NCBI GenBank assembly: GCA_023091665.1
Contig: JALJCQ010000030.1
Location: 994,501 to 1,058,500, forward strand
Direction of reading: 5' to 3'
Length of the DNA: 64,000 nt
DNA from: Pythium myriotylum
Lineage: Eukaryota; Oomycota; Peronosporomycetes; Pythiales; Pythiaceae
Position numbers and translations under genes: made by a program
Shown here: positions 22,273 through 33,825 of the stretch, piece by piece
Layout of the letters: each line of letters opens with the position of its first letter
Numbering within the stretch: the stretch's first letter is position 1
Notes under the pieces: generated by a model
Told to the model about the DNA's origin: nothing
Seen by the model: only the letters and a program-made list of their open reading frames with translations
Databases searched by the model: none

Positions 22273-25200
22273 ATGGGCGAGTCGGCCAAGAAGCGTCGCC
22301 GCGACAGCAGCGCCAGCCGCAGCCGCAGCCGCGCGCGCGCCCACGACCGCCGCGCGCGCTCGCGCTCTCGCCGCCGCGACGACCGCCGCCGCCGCCGCTC
22401 GCCGTCGTCGCGCAGTCGGTCGCTCTCGCGCAGTCGCTCGCGGTCGCGCGACAAAGAGCGCAAGCGCTCGCGGCGCTCGCCGTCGCCCGCGCGCGACAAG
22501 AAAGAGAAGAAGAGCAAGCGCCACAAGAAAGAGAAGCGGGAGCGCCGCCACTCGCCGTCGCCCGCGCGCCGAGACAAGCGCGACGACCGTGAGCGCGACC
22601 GCGACCGCGAGCGAGGTCGCAGCCCCGCGAGGAAAAGCCACCGCAGTCGCAGTCGAGAGCGCGCCGACAAGCCCGCGCCGCCGCCGGCGACTGACGCGCA
22701 GCCCAAGAAGCAAGAGCCGCCCAAGCCGCTCACGTTCTCGGGCATCTCGCTCAAGGCCGCCAAGAGCAAGCCGGCGGCCAAGCCCGCGGCGAATGCTGCG
22801 ACGACGAGCGGTGCGCCGACCGAGGAAGAGGAGAAGCAGCGGCGACGAGAGAAGCTCCGGCTTTGGCGCGAGCAGCAGCTCAAGCAGAAGGAAGACGGCG
22901 AGGAGCAGAAGCAGCTCGTGAGCAGCTTCTTGGCCGAGGACGACGCGGTGCCCAAGCGGATAAAGCTGTGGAGTCTGGATGAAGCAGGCGAAGAGAAAAA
23001 GGAAACGCCCGAAGAGAAGCTCAAGCGCGAGCAGCAAGAGGAAGAGCAGCGGCAGCGCGAACAGAAGATCGTTGAAGAAGTCGATCCACTGGATGCGTAC
23101 ATGGCCGGGCTCGTAGACGAGGCCGCGATCCAGCAGTCGATCGAGAACCCGGCAGCAAACGTCATCTCGCTGGATGAGATCCAGTCTCAGGATAGGCTCA
23201 ACATTTACGGCACGTTCCTGCCGCCTACAGAGACAGTAACAACAAATGGTGCTGGTAAGGAAGTCAGTGGGGAACCTCAGGAGACTGAACAAGAGCGTGA
23301 AGAGCGCGAAGAGCGCGAGCTTCAAGAGTTCATGCGAGCAATGCGAGAGAAACGCGAGCAAGAAGAAAGAGAGGCCAAGGCGAAAGGAGAGGATGGAGGC
23401 GAAGGCTCAAGTGAGGTCAAGAAGGATGACACGGGACGGATCTTCCAAGGCGTCGACGAGGACTTTATTGGAGAGGAAGTGGATAATGTAGATCACCGAT
23501 CGGCGTTGGAGATTCTACAGGAGGCGCAGAAAAAGAAGGATATTCAGGCCGTCGACCATTCAACAGTGGATTACTTGCCGTTTCAGAAGAAGTTTTACGT
23601 TGTTCCGTCGGAGATCAAGAACCAAACTGAAGAAGAGGTTCAGGCGATTCGAGATGAGCTGGAGATCAAGATACGCGGTAAGAATTGCCCGCGCCCGCTT
23701 GAGAAGTGGGCTCAGTGCGGTTTCAGTGTGCGTATGCTTCAGCTGATCAAGAAGCAAGGTTACGAAGCTCCATTTGCGATTCAGCGTCAGGCACTTCCTG
23801 CTATCATGTCCGGACGTGACGTGATTGGCATCGCCAAGACTGGATCAGGCAAGACGCTAGCATTCCTCTTACCAATGTTCCGACACATTCTTGCACAGCC
23901 ACCTCTCAAAGAAGGTGAAGGGCCCATTGGTCTGATCATGGCACCAGCTCGTGAACTTGCACAGCAAATCTACGTCGAGGCGAAGAAGTTTGCGAAGGGC
24001 CTCGGGATGCGAGCAACAGCAGTATACGGTGGCTCCTCCGTGTCAGAGCAGATCGGCAACCTAAAGCGCGGCTCAGATGTCGTCATTTGTACTCCTGGGC
24101 GGATGATCGACATTTTGTGTATGAATGCCGGAAAGATGGTGTCTCTGAAACGAGTCACATACGTCGTCCTTGATGAAGCTGATCGAATGTTCGATATGGG
24201 ATTCGAGCCGCAAATCACAAAGATTATGATGAATATTCGCCCAGATCGTCAAACACTGCTGTTTTCGGCCACGTTCCCGAAGGCAGTGGAAACGCTTGCA
24301 CGCAAAGTGCTGAAGAAACCGGTTGAGATTACTGTTGGTGCGCGAAGTACTGCCTCCGGTGATATTACTCAGTACGTCGAAGTGCGCGAAGAGAAGGACA
24401 AGTTTATGCGATTACTGCAACTGCTCGGGCTGTGGTATGAGAAGGGCAACGTCCTGGTTTTCGTCAACACTCAGCAAGCGTGCGACCAGCTTTTTCAGGA
24501 TCTGATGAAGGCTGGATATCCGGCACTGTCACTGCATGGTGCGTGTCTTCTGCATGAGCACAGCTTACGCAGGGGGATCTGATGTTAATCTGTGTCTTTT
24601 CGCGCAGGTGGAAAGGACCAAGTCGACCGTGACTTCACCATCGACGACTTCAAGCGGAAAGTTCGGACGCTGATGGTTGCAACTTCTGTAGCTGGTCGCG
24701 GCCTGGATGTCAAAGATCTTGTGCTTGTGATCAACTACCATTGCCCGAACCATCTCGAGGATTACGTTCATCGAGTAGGACGCACAGGCCGAGCTGGACG
24801 GAAAGGAACTGCGTACACATTCATCTCACCCGACGTAAGTATTTCGATTCGCAGTTACTTAGACTTGTGACTCTGACTCTGTTACACGTGTTGTAGGAGG
24901 AGGAATATTCAGTCGATCTTGTAAAGGCACTCGAGAGTGGCAAGCAAGAGGTCCCCGCAGAGTTGATTACACTAGCAGAGAGCTTCAAGGAACGCGTTCG
25001 AAAAGGCGAAGCTCGCTACCACGGAAGCGGTTTCAAGGGCAAAGGTTTCACTTTCGACGATAATGAGAAAAACGAGGCGCAACGCGCGGCAGACATGCAG
25101 AAACGCCAATACGAGCTACAAGAAGGCATTTTCGTTGAGGTAGGTCGTATGTGCCCAAGCTGAGGTGGCCATCAACCTAACATCATGTGTACTGTTCAGA

Positions 25201-25799
25201 ATAACGACATCAGTGATGACGACGATGACGATAATGACTCGTTTGAAGAGAACCCTGTAGTCCCTCAAACTGCAGCGGTTGCTTCAGTTGCAGGAGCTCC
25301 AGCGCAACAAGCACCTGCTGGTGCCGCTGATAACGATGCGTTATCAGCAGTCAAAAGAGCGCAACAGATTGCTCAACTTCTCGATCGACAATACCGACAG
25401 ACTCAATCTGGAAATGGAGAGGTTGAGAGCCATTTCGATGAGGAGCTGGAAATCAACGACTACCCTCAGCAAGCCCGATGGAAAGTCACACAAAAGGAAG
25501 CTACCGAACGCGTGGCGGAACTCACTGGCGTTGCAGTTATCACGCGCGGCTCCTACGTTCCCGCAGGGCGCAAGCCAAATCCTGGCGAGCGGAAACTCTA
25601 CCTGGTGCGTTGTTTCGACACATCTCATCTCATACCCTGATACTGATCGGACTCGTGACTCTGTTTGGCTTCATAGGCTATTGAAGGGCCAACCCGTGCT
25701 GCAGTGCTTGAAGCAAAACGGGAGCTCCAGCGGATATTGGACGAGACTACACTCCAAGTTGGTCTTGGAGGCGATCGATACGGCAAATACAATGTGTAA
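22273..25799 (+). CDS. DDX46: DEAD-box RNA helicase DDX46/Prp5
   Basis: Prp5/DDX46 remodels U2 snRNP during prespliceosome assembly. Five exons: 22273-24538, 24608-24834, 24897-25139, 25200-25604, 25677-25799 (introns 69, 62, 60 and 72 nt), 1087 residues. The start is the gccATGG at 22273; open sequence upstream is probably 5' UTR. An Arg/Ser-rich RS domain fills about residues 1-140, followed by charged helices ([20 protein letters not shown]). The helicase core has the Q region ([19 protein letters not shown]), motif I AKTGSGKT (about 520), PARELA, TPGR, DEAD (about 634), SAT, and across the first intron SLHGGKDQ, then ARG-type [10 protein letters not shown] and [13 protein letters not shown]. 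The C terminus ends RYGKYNV as in the family. The conserved upstream segment [17 protein letters not shown] supports Prp5 rather than DDX42. Convergent with the SPRY gene. Confidence 0.92.
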
Positions 25800-26021
25800 G
25801 GTGGCCGTGGAAGGGCAATATAAACTGACACGATTTGGGCTTCGCAGAGATTTGTTTGCCAGTGTGGAATGGGATGGTCATCCGTTTTATTAGATCGCCG
25901 CTTTGCTCAAGCGGAGGTGAGACATTATTGATTTGGCGGCAACCTGGGCTACACGCGAAGTGCTCGAATGGTACAGAATATTAGGCGTCTAATGATTCAC
26001 AGGGCGGGATGCGTGCGTTCG

Positions 26022-28001
26022 CTATAGTCTTGTTTGATTGCTCGGGACCTGGAAGCCATCGAGACATACAACCTCATCCAGTTTGTCGGGCGCCAGAAGG
26101 AAGCAAGACGGATCGAAAGCACCAATGTCCGGTGACGAGAACTGCGCGTACGCACGGACTCCTTGCGTGTGAAGTGATACAGTCGGGTACAGCTCAACTT
26201 TCGCAGGGAAGAAGAAGCTGGAGACGAGAATGTCGCCGCTGCTATCTGTCACGGGCTGACCGTTGACGCTGAATTGCACATCAGCTCGGGCGATTCCCAC
26301 AGCAGTTTCAGCCCCTTCCCCAAAGCCGTTCCGGTGGTCTTCTTCTTCGATGCGCACGAGCACGCCAACTGTAGCTGGACAGCCGTACCCGAGTTTGACT
26401 GCCTTGAAGATGCGAGGCTGTCCACCAACGAGTACGTGGCCTGCGGAATAAAAACCCACCTACATCAGAGCAGTTAGTCGATCGAACCAATGCAGGAGAA
26501 GCTGTTGTGGAAGTGCTACGCGTACCGAGTGGCGAGCCGTGCCGACGAGTGTGTTGAGAAGCATCGAGCGAGGAGCGATGCCAATACACGCGCTGATGTC
26601 GTTGTTGCCGCTTCCCAGATCTTTTCGTTGCTGCCCCAAAGTCCCGACGACTCCGGTCGCCAACGCTGGCGACGACCGACTGGAGAGCTCGATCTCGAAG
26701 TAGACGTAACGATTCCGAAGGATCGGCACGGTGCCGCGCACGCTGCGGTACATGCCGGGGCCTTCCTTGACGGCGCAGTTGCGCCCGCAGGTCAAGTGGA
26801 CCTCCTGGTCGCACTCGTACTTGTTGAAACGTGGGATCTGACGGTTCTTCTCGCCTGTGAGGTTGACTGCTCGCTGGAGACGCAGCTTGTCTCGCGCCTG
26901 GTAGAGCACGTCGTCAAAATAGTTCTCATAGATGAGCTCGAATTTTCTCCGTGCGCGTGGTGACGCTGGGATCGACCGAGGCGACGATGACGACGGGCCG
27001 GACGAAGACGAGGACGACGACGAGGATGAATAGGAGGAGACGAGCGCCGAAGACGAGTCGCCGTCGTCCAGGTCAGCGCTGGAGGCGGCCTGGGCGTGGG
27101 TCCGTCGACTCGGACTCCTTCGACGACCCTCGTGCGCTGGCGGCAGCCGTACGGTGGCCTCGAACGACCGCAGAGGGATCTGGAAATGCATGAATTGCTG
27201 TATCCTGCGGTTGATGTTGACGGGCACCATGCACTCTTTCTCTCGGTACTCGAGCACGACGGCTGTGACTGTGCAAATGGAACAAGAAAAAAAAAGCGAG
27301 TCGTGAGCGACACGACCAGGAAGCCGGCCTCCCCTGGAAAGCCAAACAGCACGTACGACTCGAGTCGTCCATGTAGTGGTGCTTGAGCGCGGCGCGTTTC
27401 TTCTTGGCGGGCGTCGCGGCCGCGCTCGTGGCGTCGGCGCCGAGGCAAAGCGCGCGCTCGACGACGTCGAAGAGCCGCGCGACGAGCGCGCAGCACGTGG
27501 GCACGCCCGGGAAGCGCGCGACGAGAATAAATACGCGGCGGCAGGCGCCGACGGCCGTCGCGACCGCGAGCTCGTTGAGCCATTTCATCACTAGCGAGCA
27601 GCTCCCGCGTGAGAACGAGCAAGCTGCTGAAGAGCTCCCAGTCTCGAACATACCTGCGACGAGCCAGTGGACGACGCCGCGCACTTCGTCGGGCGTGGCG
27701 ACGTCGCGCCAGACGTCGCTCTCGGCGATGGCGAGCCCGAGGCGCTTGGCGTCGGGCGGGCGCGACGCGCGGTCGAGCGACTTGCCGAGGCGGCGCTTGA
27801 GGTCTTTGACGAGCGCCGAGGGCAGTCGCAGTCTGGTCTGCAGCGCGTCCAGCGCGTCCAGGAAGCCTACGCAGAGCCGCAGAAACTGCGCCGCGCCTGA
27901 GTCGCGACCCAAAGGGCGAGAGAGAGAGAGAGAGAGCGACGCACCGTCTTCTGCGCCTCGAGCAGCGAGCGCCGAGCGAGCGGCAGCGCGCCATGGCTCA
28001 T
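26022..28001 (-). CDS. SPRY-domain protein
   Basis: Five exons reconstructed: 27941-28001, 27654-27896, 27357-27590, 26526-27268, 26022-26459 (introns 44, 63, 88 and 66 nt), 572 residues, starting MSHGALPLARRSLLEAQKTV. The N-terminal 180 residues are helical and unfamiliar. A disordered Ser-rich linker with a ten-Ser run follows (about 235-270). The C-terminal 250 residues form a SPRY/B30.2-like fold: MYRSVRGTVPILRNRYVYFE, SACIGIAPRSMLLN, and across the last intron HSVGFYSAGHVLVGGQ, then DVQFSVNGQPV and LYPTVSLHTQG. SPRY domains bind protein partners, often in ubiquitin-ligase or signalling complexes; no RING or SOCS box is visible, so the process is unknown. The first intron is unusually short and made mostly of CT repeats; its boundaries are the least certain. 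Confidence 0.8.
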
Positions 28002-28818
28002 GTGGGCGCGGCGGCGGAGACGACCGGGTCTCGAGGGAGGAGAACGATCTCCGCTCCTCCGCTGTTCTCCGCCCGGCGCCTCTCCGTGGGGCGGAGTTCG
28101 CTCTCCGCGATAATAAAGGGGTTGGTCGGTCGGGCGCGTGGCGTCGCACGCGCAAGTTCAACAGCGGGGGGGGGGGGGGGGGGGGCTGGCTGAAGGAAGG
28201 GACTGGAATAGGAAGACGAGACCACGAGCGTACTGAAATAGAGGAAGAAACCAGAGAAAGAAAAAATGCTGCTTCGAGGTGCGTGGCGAGCCACCGGAGG
28301 GCAGTGACGGTGCGATTTCGTCACAAATTTCTCGATGACGTGGAGCGGAGATTTCCACAATTCGTTTTTTTTGGTTTTTTGGTTTTTCGGAATCGTTTTG
28401 TTGGCTCGATTTTGTTGTTGTTGGTTTTATTCCCGACGAAAGCGCCAAAAAGCCCGTGTTGGCGCGTGGGATGATTAATTGCCTCGGCCGTGGACGCCTC
28501 GGCGGCACTGTGGGACCCATTGAGCTGGTCGACGGGTGACCCGGCACCACCAGCCCCCGTTCCATTTTCCAGACGCGCGGGAAGCGACTCGGTGACGCGA
28601 TCGAGGTCACGCGTTCCATTTTTCTTCCGCGTCGCCGTGTTCCCAGGGTGTCGCGATCCCGAAAACCAAACCGCGTCACTCGATCGGTTCAGTTCGCCAA
28701 CGACAAAGTGAACGCCGCCCAACTTCAACCAAAAAGATTTTGTTTTTTCTTCTCCCTTGAACCCACCTCCAAGAGAAAAACCAAACAAAAAACTCAGCAA
28801 GAAGGAATAAACTCGTGC
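28002..28818. other. Intergenic between SPRY gene and B-box protein gene
   Basis: It contains the G20 tract, and T-rich and A-rich runs around 28360-28430 and 28735-28800. No gene is supportable; open frames here on both strands are compositional. Confidence 0.5.
28166..28185. repeat. 20-base G homopolymer
   Basis: An uninterrupted run of 20 G on the plus strand lies 165 bp upstream of the SPRY gene start (template orientation C20). It could form a G-quadruplex or be a length-variable tract; its assembled length may not be exact. Confidence 0.9.
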
Positions 28819-30560
28819 TCAGCTCGGGCCGCCGCTCGTGGACGCCAACATGGCGAGAATGGCCGTGCGCACCTGCTGGCTCACGGCGCAAAGCTGCCGG
28901 AGCGCGTCGAGGCGCTCGCGCTCGAGCGCGCGGATCTCGCTCTCGAGCTCGGCCATGGCCGCGCCGAGCCGGCGCAGCTCGGCGTAGGCGTCGGCCGCCT
29001 TCATGGCGATGGCCTCTTCCAGCTGGCGCTTGGTGCGCTGCAGCGCCGCGAGCCGCGCGTCGATCTTGGTCTGCGCGTCGGCCGCGAGCCGATGCAGCGC
29101 CTCCTGCGCCTGCGGGATGTCGGCCACGGCGTCGGCCACGAGCGTCGCGGCCGCGTCGCCGTGGAGGTAGACCAGCAGGCGCGCCACCGTGGCGTTGCGG
29201 CGGTGCACGGCCTTGGTCAGCGTGTTCTTGAGCGCCTCGTGCTGCTGCCGCAGCTGCACGAGCTCCTGCACGCTGCTGCTCGCCGAGTGCGCCGAGAGCG
29301 CCGCCATCTGCTGCTGGATGCCGCCCACCTGCGCGCTCTGCTTGATGTACTCGTCGATCATCGCCGTGCGGAACGGATCTTCCTCGGCAAACGACGACGT
29401 GAGAACCGGCTCGGGATGGCTGGTCGGTGCTGCCACGGTCGCGAGCGGCTCGCTCTTGACGGTCGGGAGAGTCGTCGATGCAGCACCAGCATGCGCGCCT
29501 GTATCGTCCTCATCGTCGTCGCCTGTCAGATCCACCACGTCCTTGGAACTCGCTTGCTGGCGAGATCGACTCGCGGTGGGGCGCTCGGTCTTGATCTGAA
29601 CAGAGTCTCCTGCCTGGCTTTGCTGATAGTGCTGGCGTAGATCCGGCCGCGGTGGCTCGCTCTTGATCGTCACCTCTGGAACCGCAGGCGCCGCAGCCGA
29701 CGGAGCCTCGGGAGCCCTCGCCGGCGCTGACGCGGCGTCTTGGTCACTATTGAGCCGCACTCGCTCCATCTTGATCTGCACGCTGTCGGTCGCCGCAGCC
29801 TGCTCCGGCTGCTCTGGCGCGTGGGCTGGAAGATCCTCTTCGTCCGAAGTTGCCTCGTCGTCGTCGTCGGCTGGCGAGAGCGGCAGGTAGTCGGGCAGCG
29901 CGCCGGCCTCTTGCTTGACGACGTGGTGTTCCGCTTCCATGGCCTCAAAGCGCTTGTATCTCGCCAGCTTGACGCGTTCTTTGAAGCTCTCGCTCCACGT
30001 GTTGTATCGTAGCAGCTCCGACGGAGTTCCTTCACAGTTGAGCGCGTTGGTCTCACATCCCCATCGCCCAGCACCATCCAGATCGCGACCGCACCTTCAG
30101 TGCAGAACCATACGTGGCCTGCCGCCGCCTCGTTCGCGGCGTGGGTCGTTGAGCAGCACGGCTCGCACTGGTTTTGCTCGCACTCGCGGCAGTAAAAGAA
30201 CGACGAGCGCGCTTCGCAGACGCTACAAACTGCGAGGAATCCAATGAGACTCCACTTTCCGCACAAAAGCCACCATGGAGCCCACTCACCATTGCACGGG
30301 TCAAGCTCATCGCGGTGCTCGTCCGTGTCGCTCATGGCGTGGTGGCGCGAGTCCTCGCACGAGTCGCAGTAGTGGAGAGCACAGCGAGTGCAGAACACGG
30401 CGGCGAACGCCACGACGCACTCGCTGCATCGGATCCGCTTGAGCTCTACGCGAAGCCAAGGTCAGACGACCCGACGCGCGACCGCCTGCAGGCCGACACA
30501 CGCACCACGGGGCTCCAGGTCGGACCCGAAGTCCGGCAGCTCCCATCCTTCCAACGACAT
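28819..30560 (-). CDS. B-box-like protein with SUMO-site cluster, SIM and coiled coil
   Basis: Four exons (30506-30560, 30290-30445, 30095-30229, 28819-30029; introns 60, 60 and 65 nt) encode 518 residues, starting MSLEGWELPDFGSD. Residues 25-69 (CSEC, CTRC, CDSC, then His/Cys) and 72-109 (CSVC, CREC, CEPC, H, H) form two B-box-like zinc modules. The middle is acidic and disordered and carries five psi-K-x-E SUMO-acceptor sites: VKQE (K154), IKME (K202), IKSE (K238), IKTE (K262), VKSE (K307). Two lie in a repeated SVQIKxER unit, and two are followed by Pro as in synergy-control motifs. DVVDLT followed by acidic residues (279-290) is a classical SUMO-interaction motif. Residues about 369-500 are a Leu-rich coiled coil. 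No RING is visible. Known families suggest a nuclear SUMO-dependent scaffold or transcription regulator; that role is inference. Confidence 0.8.
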
Positions 30561-30781
30561 GGTCGATGGCGGCGCGGTTCGGGTCTCAGGTGCCCATCCA
30601 GGATCTCTTTTTCGTCCAATTATAATTGAGAATGTCCTTAACAGCCAATATTTAATCTCGAATTGTGGTGATTGGCCCAATAAATATTATGGAATGTCGA
30701 AGTAGACATGCTTCAGCTCCTGAGAAGCGGCGACTGACGAGAGCCCCCAACAAGAAGCTTCTGCCCATTCGCGAATCGGCC
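30561..30781. promoter_or_regulatory. Divergent promoter region with four CCAAT boxes
   Basis: It separates the B-box gene (minus) from the membrane-protein gene (plus). CCAAT/ATTGG pentamers are at 30616-30620 (+), 30645-30649 (+), 30671-30675 (-) and 30677-30681 (+), spaced about one to three helical turns, in an A/T-rich stretch. Possible NF-Y-type bidirectional promoter. Confidence 0.5.
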
Positions 30782-32091
30782 ATGGAACTGCGCTTCAACG
30801 CCCCAATCGTGAGCTGGCGCAAGCGCGAGGCGCCGACGGCCGAGGTCGCGCCGACGAGCGTGCCCGAGAGCTCGGTCTCCGTTGAGTTCCCAGTCCGCGA
30901 GAGCGAGACCAACGAGGTCCGCCTGGAGGTCGTGACGCTGCCGTGCGCGTTCACGCTGTCGTTCGACGACGAGCAGGCGCTGCTCAAGCGGTCGGTCACG
31001 TTCAGACTCCAGTCCGGTGGTCGCGACGTCGTGAGCCACACGGTGACGCTGGGCGAGTGCATCCCGGTTCTTGAGGATTCCCAGATCGACTGGACGCGTC
31101 GCGTCTCATCGGTGGGTCTTTCTTCTGTGACCAGCGACTCTCAGTAGAGACGCTTGACCCGAGTATGGTTTGTAGGGAAAAGAAGAGACCCAAGTCCACG
31201 TGACGATCCCAATCGCCACGAGCCGTCGACCACGAGAGGCGATCGCGAACGCGCTCGTCTACCGCGACCAGGCCGTGGCCCTCGCTCAAAAGGTCTGCTC
31301 TATGCTGGACTTGTCCTCTCTCTTTTCTTCGTCGTGCTTGACGATGTAGCTGACTGGATAGCTTGCTCTCCACAAGAACGCGGTCGCAATCGGGTTGCTG
31401 CCGCCGATCCTCGGCTGCTTCGTGGGCGTGATTCTCACGACGCCGCTCTGGCTGCCGCTGACTCTGCTCGTCGGGATCCTGGGCTTCCCGCTCTGGGTCG
31501 TGGTCGCGATCGGCGCGTCGCTGCTGATCGCAATCTCCGCGATCTCGAGCGTGATCACAGTCAAGGCCATTCAGTCGCGTCGAGTCAAGAGCGCTATGCG
31601 TGACTTGGCACAAAGCCCCGGCGGCCAGTACGTGCTCTTCGCCAACTCGGGCAACACGCGGCTCCCGTCCCCGGCCCAGCTCGCTGAGCAGCTCAAGATG
31701 TACGTGAACGAAGATCCGTCTCGCAAACTGCTCGCGAGTCTGCTCGTAGACTTCATCGGCAACGCGACGTTCGTGCTGCCTGGCGTGGGGGAGCTGGCCG
31801 ACGTGCTCTGGGCGCCGGCCTCCGCGTCTTTCGTCTCGGCCATGTACTCGGAATCCACGCCGTCGGCCAAGTACTTTGCGTTTCTTGAGGAGTTCCTGCC
31901 ATTCACCGACTTCATTCCGACGGCGACGCTCGCGTGGTACGTGGCGTTGAAGTTGAAAACAGCTTTTTTTGGTTTGAGATTAGGATCAAAAGCCTGATTT
32001 TGACGGGATCTCATTTAGGCTGAAGGAGAATCTCCAAAGAGAAGACTTCAAGAACGCCGTCGCCAAGTTGGCGCGACCGAAGACAGCGTAA
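30782..32091 (+). CDS. Predicted membrane protein, uncharacterised
   Basis: Four exons (30782-31111, 31176-31292, 31377-31936, 32019-32091; introns 64, 84 and 82 nt) encode about 359 residues. The soluble N-terminal half is beta-rich (residues about 1-130, VSVEFPVRESETNEVRLEVV, VTFRLQSGG) and followed by REAIANALVYRDQAVALAQ. Residues about 150-210 are strongly hydrophobic (AIGLLPPILGCFVGVIL, PLWLPLTLLVGILGFPLW, AIGASLLIAISAISSVITV), enough for two or three membrane helices, then comes an amphipathic C-terminal part. I do not recognise the family. The ATG at 30782 has a good context (gccATGG); an in-frame ATG at 30689 is an alternative. Each exon junction preserves frame and uses GT-AG. Confidence 0.65.
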
Positions 32092-32865
32092 GCGGAGGTG
32101 GATATGTCAGGAAAACACGTTTACACGAGAAGTAAAAGGAAAGAAACCGATGCGTTGTGTGTCCGGTTCGGTCGTCCGTACACAACTTCAACGGCTCCTG
32201 CAGGCAGAAAGAAACGAAATATGGAACGGTCGGTTTGTCAAAACCACCAAGCGACAGATGGCTTCGCGATCGCCAGAAGATCGGGCGCGAGAACTGATCT
32301 CCGCCTCTGTGGTGGACGCACGCAGGAAGATCAACTAGAGAGCACAGATCTGGACGCACCGAATCTTCTCGCCGAGAACAATCACCCAGAACAAAAAAGG
32401 CAGTTAAATCAATGTGCGAGATAGTGTGCTCGTATTTTTTAAAATACGCGTCCGCCCACTTCGTATTAAAACACGAAGTGGGGGACACCTTCATAGATCT
32501 CAACGGCCACGATACTCGCATCAAAACACAGGATGAAGCCTTGCGAGAGCTCCTCCTCCCCTCGTCGCACCTTCAACATGCAACTCTCTCCGATCCTCCA
32601 ACGATAAGTTCGGGTCGTTATTTATCTGTATTGTATTTTTTCTTTCTCTCTCTCTCCTCCTCCGGCTCTTGCGGCCGTTGGTAAGTAACTTCTCTGGAAA
32701 TATTCCCTGGCGTTTTGTTCTTTTTTGCGCGGGGCGTTTCGTCCCCTCCCCTCCAAATTCCCCGCTCTTCTGTCCGCTCGAGTGGATGTCTCTTCAGGGT
32801 GATCCCCCAATTGACTGAGAGAAAGCAAGCGACGCCGCGCCGACGACGGCCGAGACTGCAGGAAC
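32092..32865. other. Intergenic with two hairpins
   Basis: It holds a 10-bp stem with 8-nt loop (32455-32464 with 32473-32482), preceded by an 8-bp AT-rich palindromic stem (32431-32448). These could act in termination or mRNA end formation, but neither has a known match. A CT-rich tract (about 32640-32670) precedes the next gene. Confidence 0.5.
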
Positions 32866-33200
32866 ATGGCCGACGACGAGGCGACGGCCGCGCGGATAGG
32901 CGAGCGCGAGGGCGAGCGCCTGGCCACGCCGCTGGCCGGCTGCAGGTGCGGCGGCGTCACACGCGCGCGGGAGGCGTCACGCGCGCGGAGCTTCTCACGA
33001 GGTGTGGCTGTGTGGACAGGAGGCTCGCGATGCCCAAGGTGGACGGCAAGGACGGCGCGCTGCGAGCGCCGCGCTCGGCCAAGGTCGTGATGCCGTTTCT
33101 GGACGAGATGACGGACGAGGCGATCGCCGAGATGCGCAAGCGGCTGGACGCGGACGACGCGCACGACGCCGCCGACCCGACCGCGCCTCGCACCGCATGA
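32866..33200 (+). CDS. Small acidic protein with PFLDE motif, copy A
   Basis: Two exons (32866-32945 and 33020-33200; 74-nt intron, phase 2) encode 86 residues. The first exon starts MADDEATAARIGEREGERL; the second gives RRLAMPKVDGKDG, then VVMPFLDEMTDEAIAEMRKRL and an Ala/Asp-rich tail. No signal peptide or membrane helix. It resembles copy B 0.9 kb downstream in the PFLDE block, in overall size and in having a single phase-2 intron 22-24 residues before that block. The family is unknown to me. The intron removes an Arg-rich GC stretch that would otherwise read through in frame, so unspliced translation would give a different product. Confidence 0.6.
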
Positions 33201-33825
33201 GGCGCCGCGCCGCGAGCTCGCCTAAGTTATTCCCGTGTACAGTATGAGCGCGCGCCGGGGCGCTGTAGCACCAAGGACTCGACGCCGTGTACGCTAGCGA
33301 AGAAGACGCCCGATGCCACCGGAGGCGTCCGCCCCGTGTAGGAGTAAGCGCCGCCCGAAGACGAGCGTAGGACGTATGGAGCCCCGACGCCGACGCAGCT
33401 GCCCGTAACCATACAGAGAAGGCCATTGGAAGCCATCTTGCTGGTCCGCGTCAACTGCGAGGAAACGCTTTTCCAGGTTTCCCCATATTTGAAATGTTGA
33501 ATATTGAGAAAGCCAGCGCCCGTGGGGGGTTCTTCTGTGTCTGGGTTGCCGTTTGAACCCACGGGTTCCAGTTAAGCTTGGTTTTCGTATACTGCACCAC
33601 CGGAAACGGGTTCGCGACCCGCGAATTTGCCCGCCAACCCGCGCAACTTTCGCGGAAGGATGCTGCTTGACACCATCTGGCCTCTGGCAGAGAATGCTGT
33701 CGAGGACCTCGTCGCACAGCTGCAAGGCCGCGGCGCATGCGCCAGGTCCCAGCCCGCGGCCTCCATGGCGCTGCTGCTGAGCTTTCGACCAGCCATTCCC
33801 GGAATCCCCACAGCACGAGCACGCG
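33201..33825. other. Intergenic between the two small PFLDE genes
   Basis: A minus-strand frame at 33227-33437 (MASNGLLCMVTGSCVGVG...) could encode a short peptide of about 70 residues, but it has no recognisable domain and its upstream context is weak, so I do not call it. Confidence 0.4.

Noticed and set aside
21964..23361. Long minus-strand open frames (up to 465 codons) opposite DDX46
   Set aside because: They mirror the Arg/Ser-rich coding region; biased composition keeps the other frames open.
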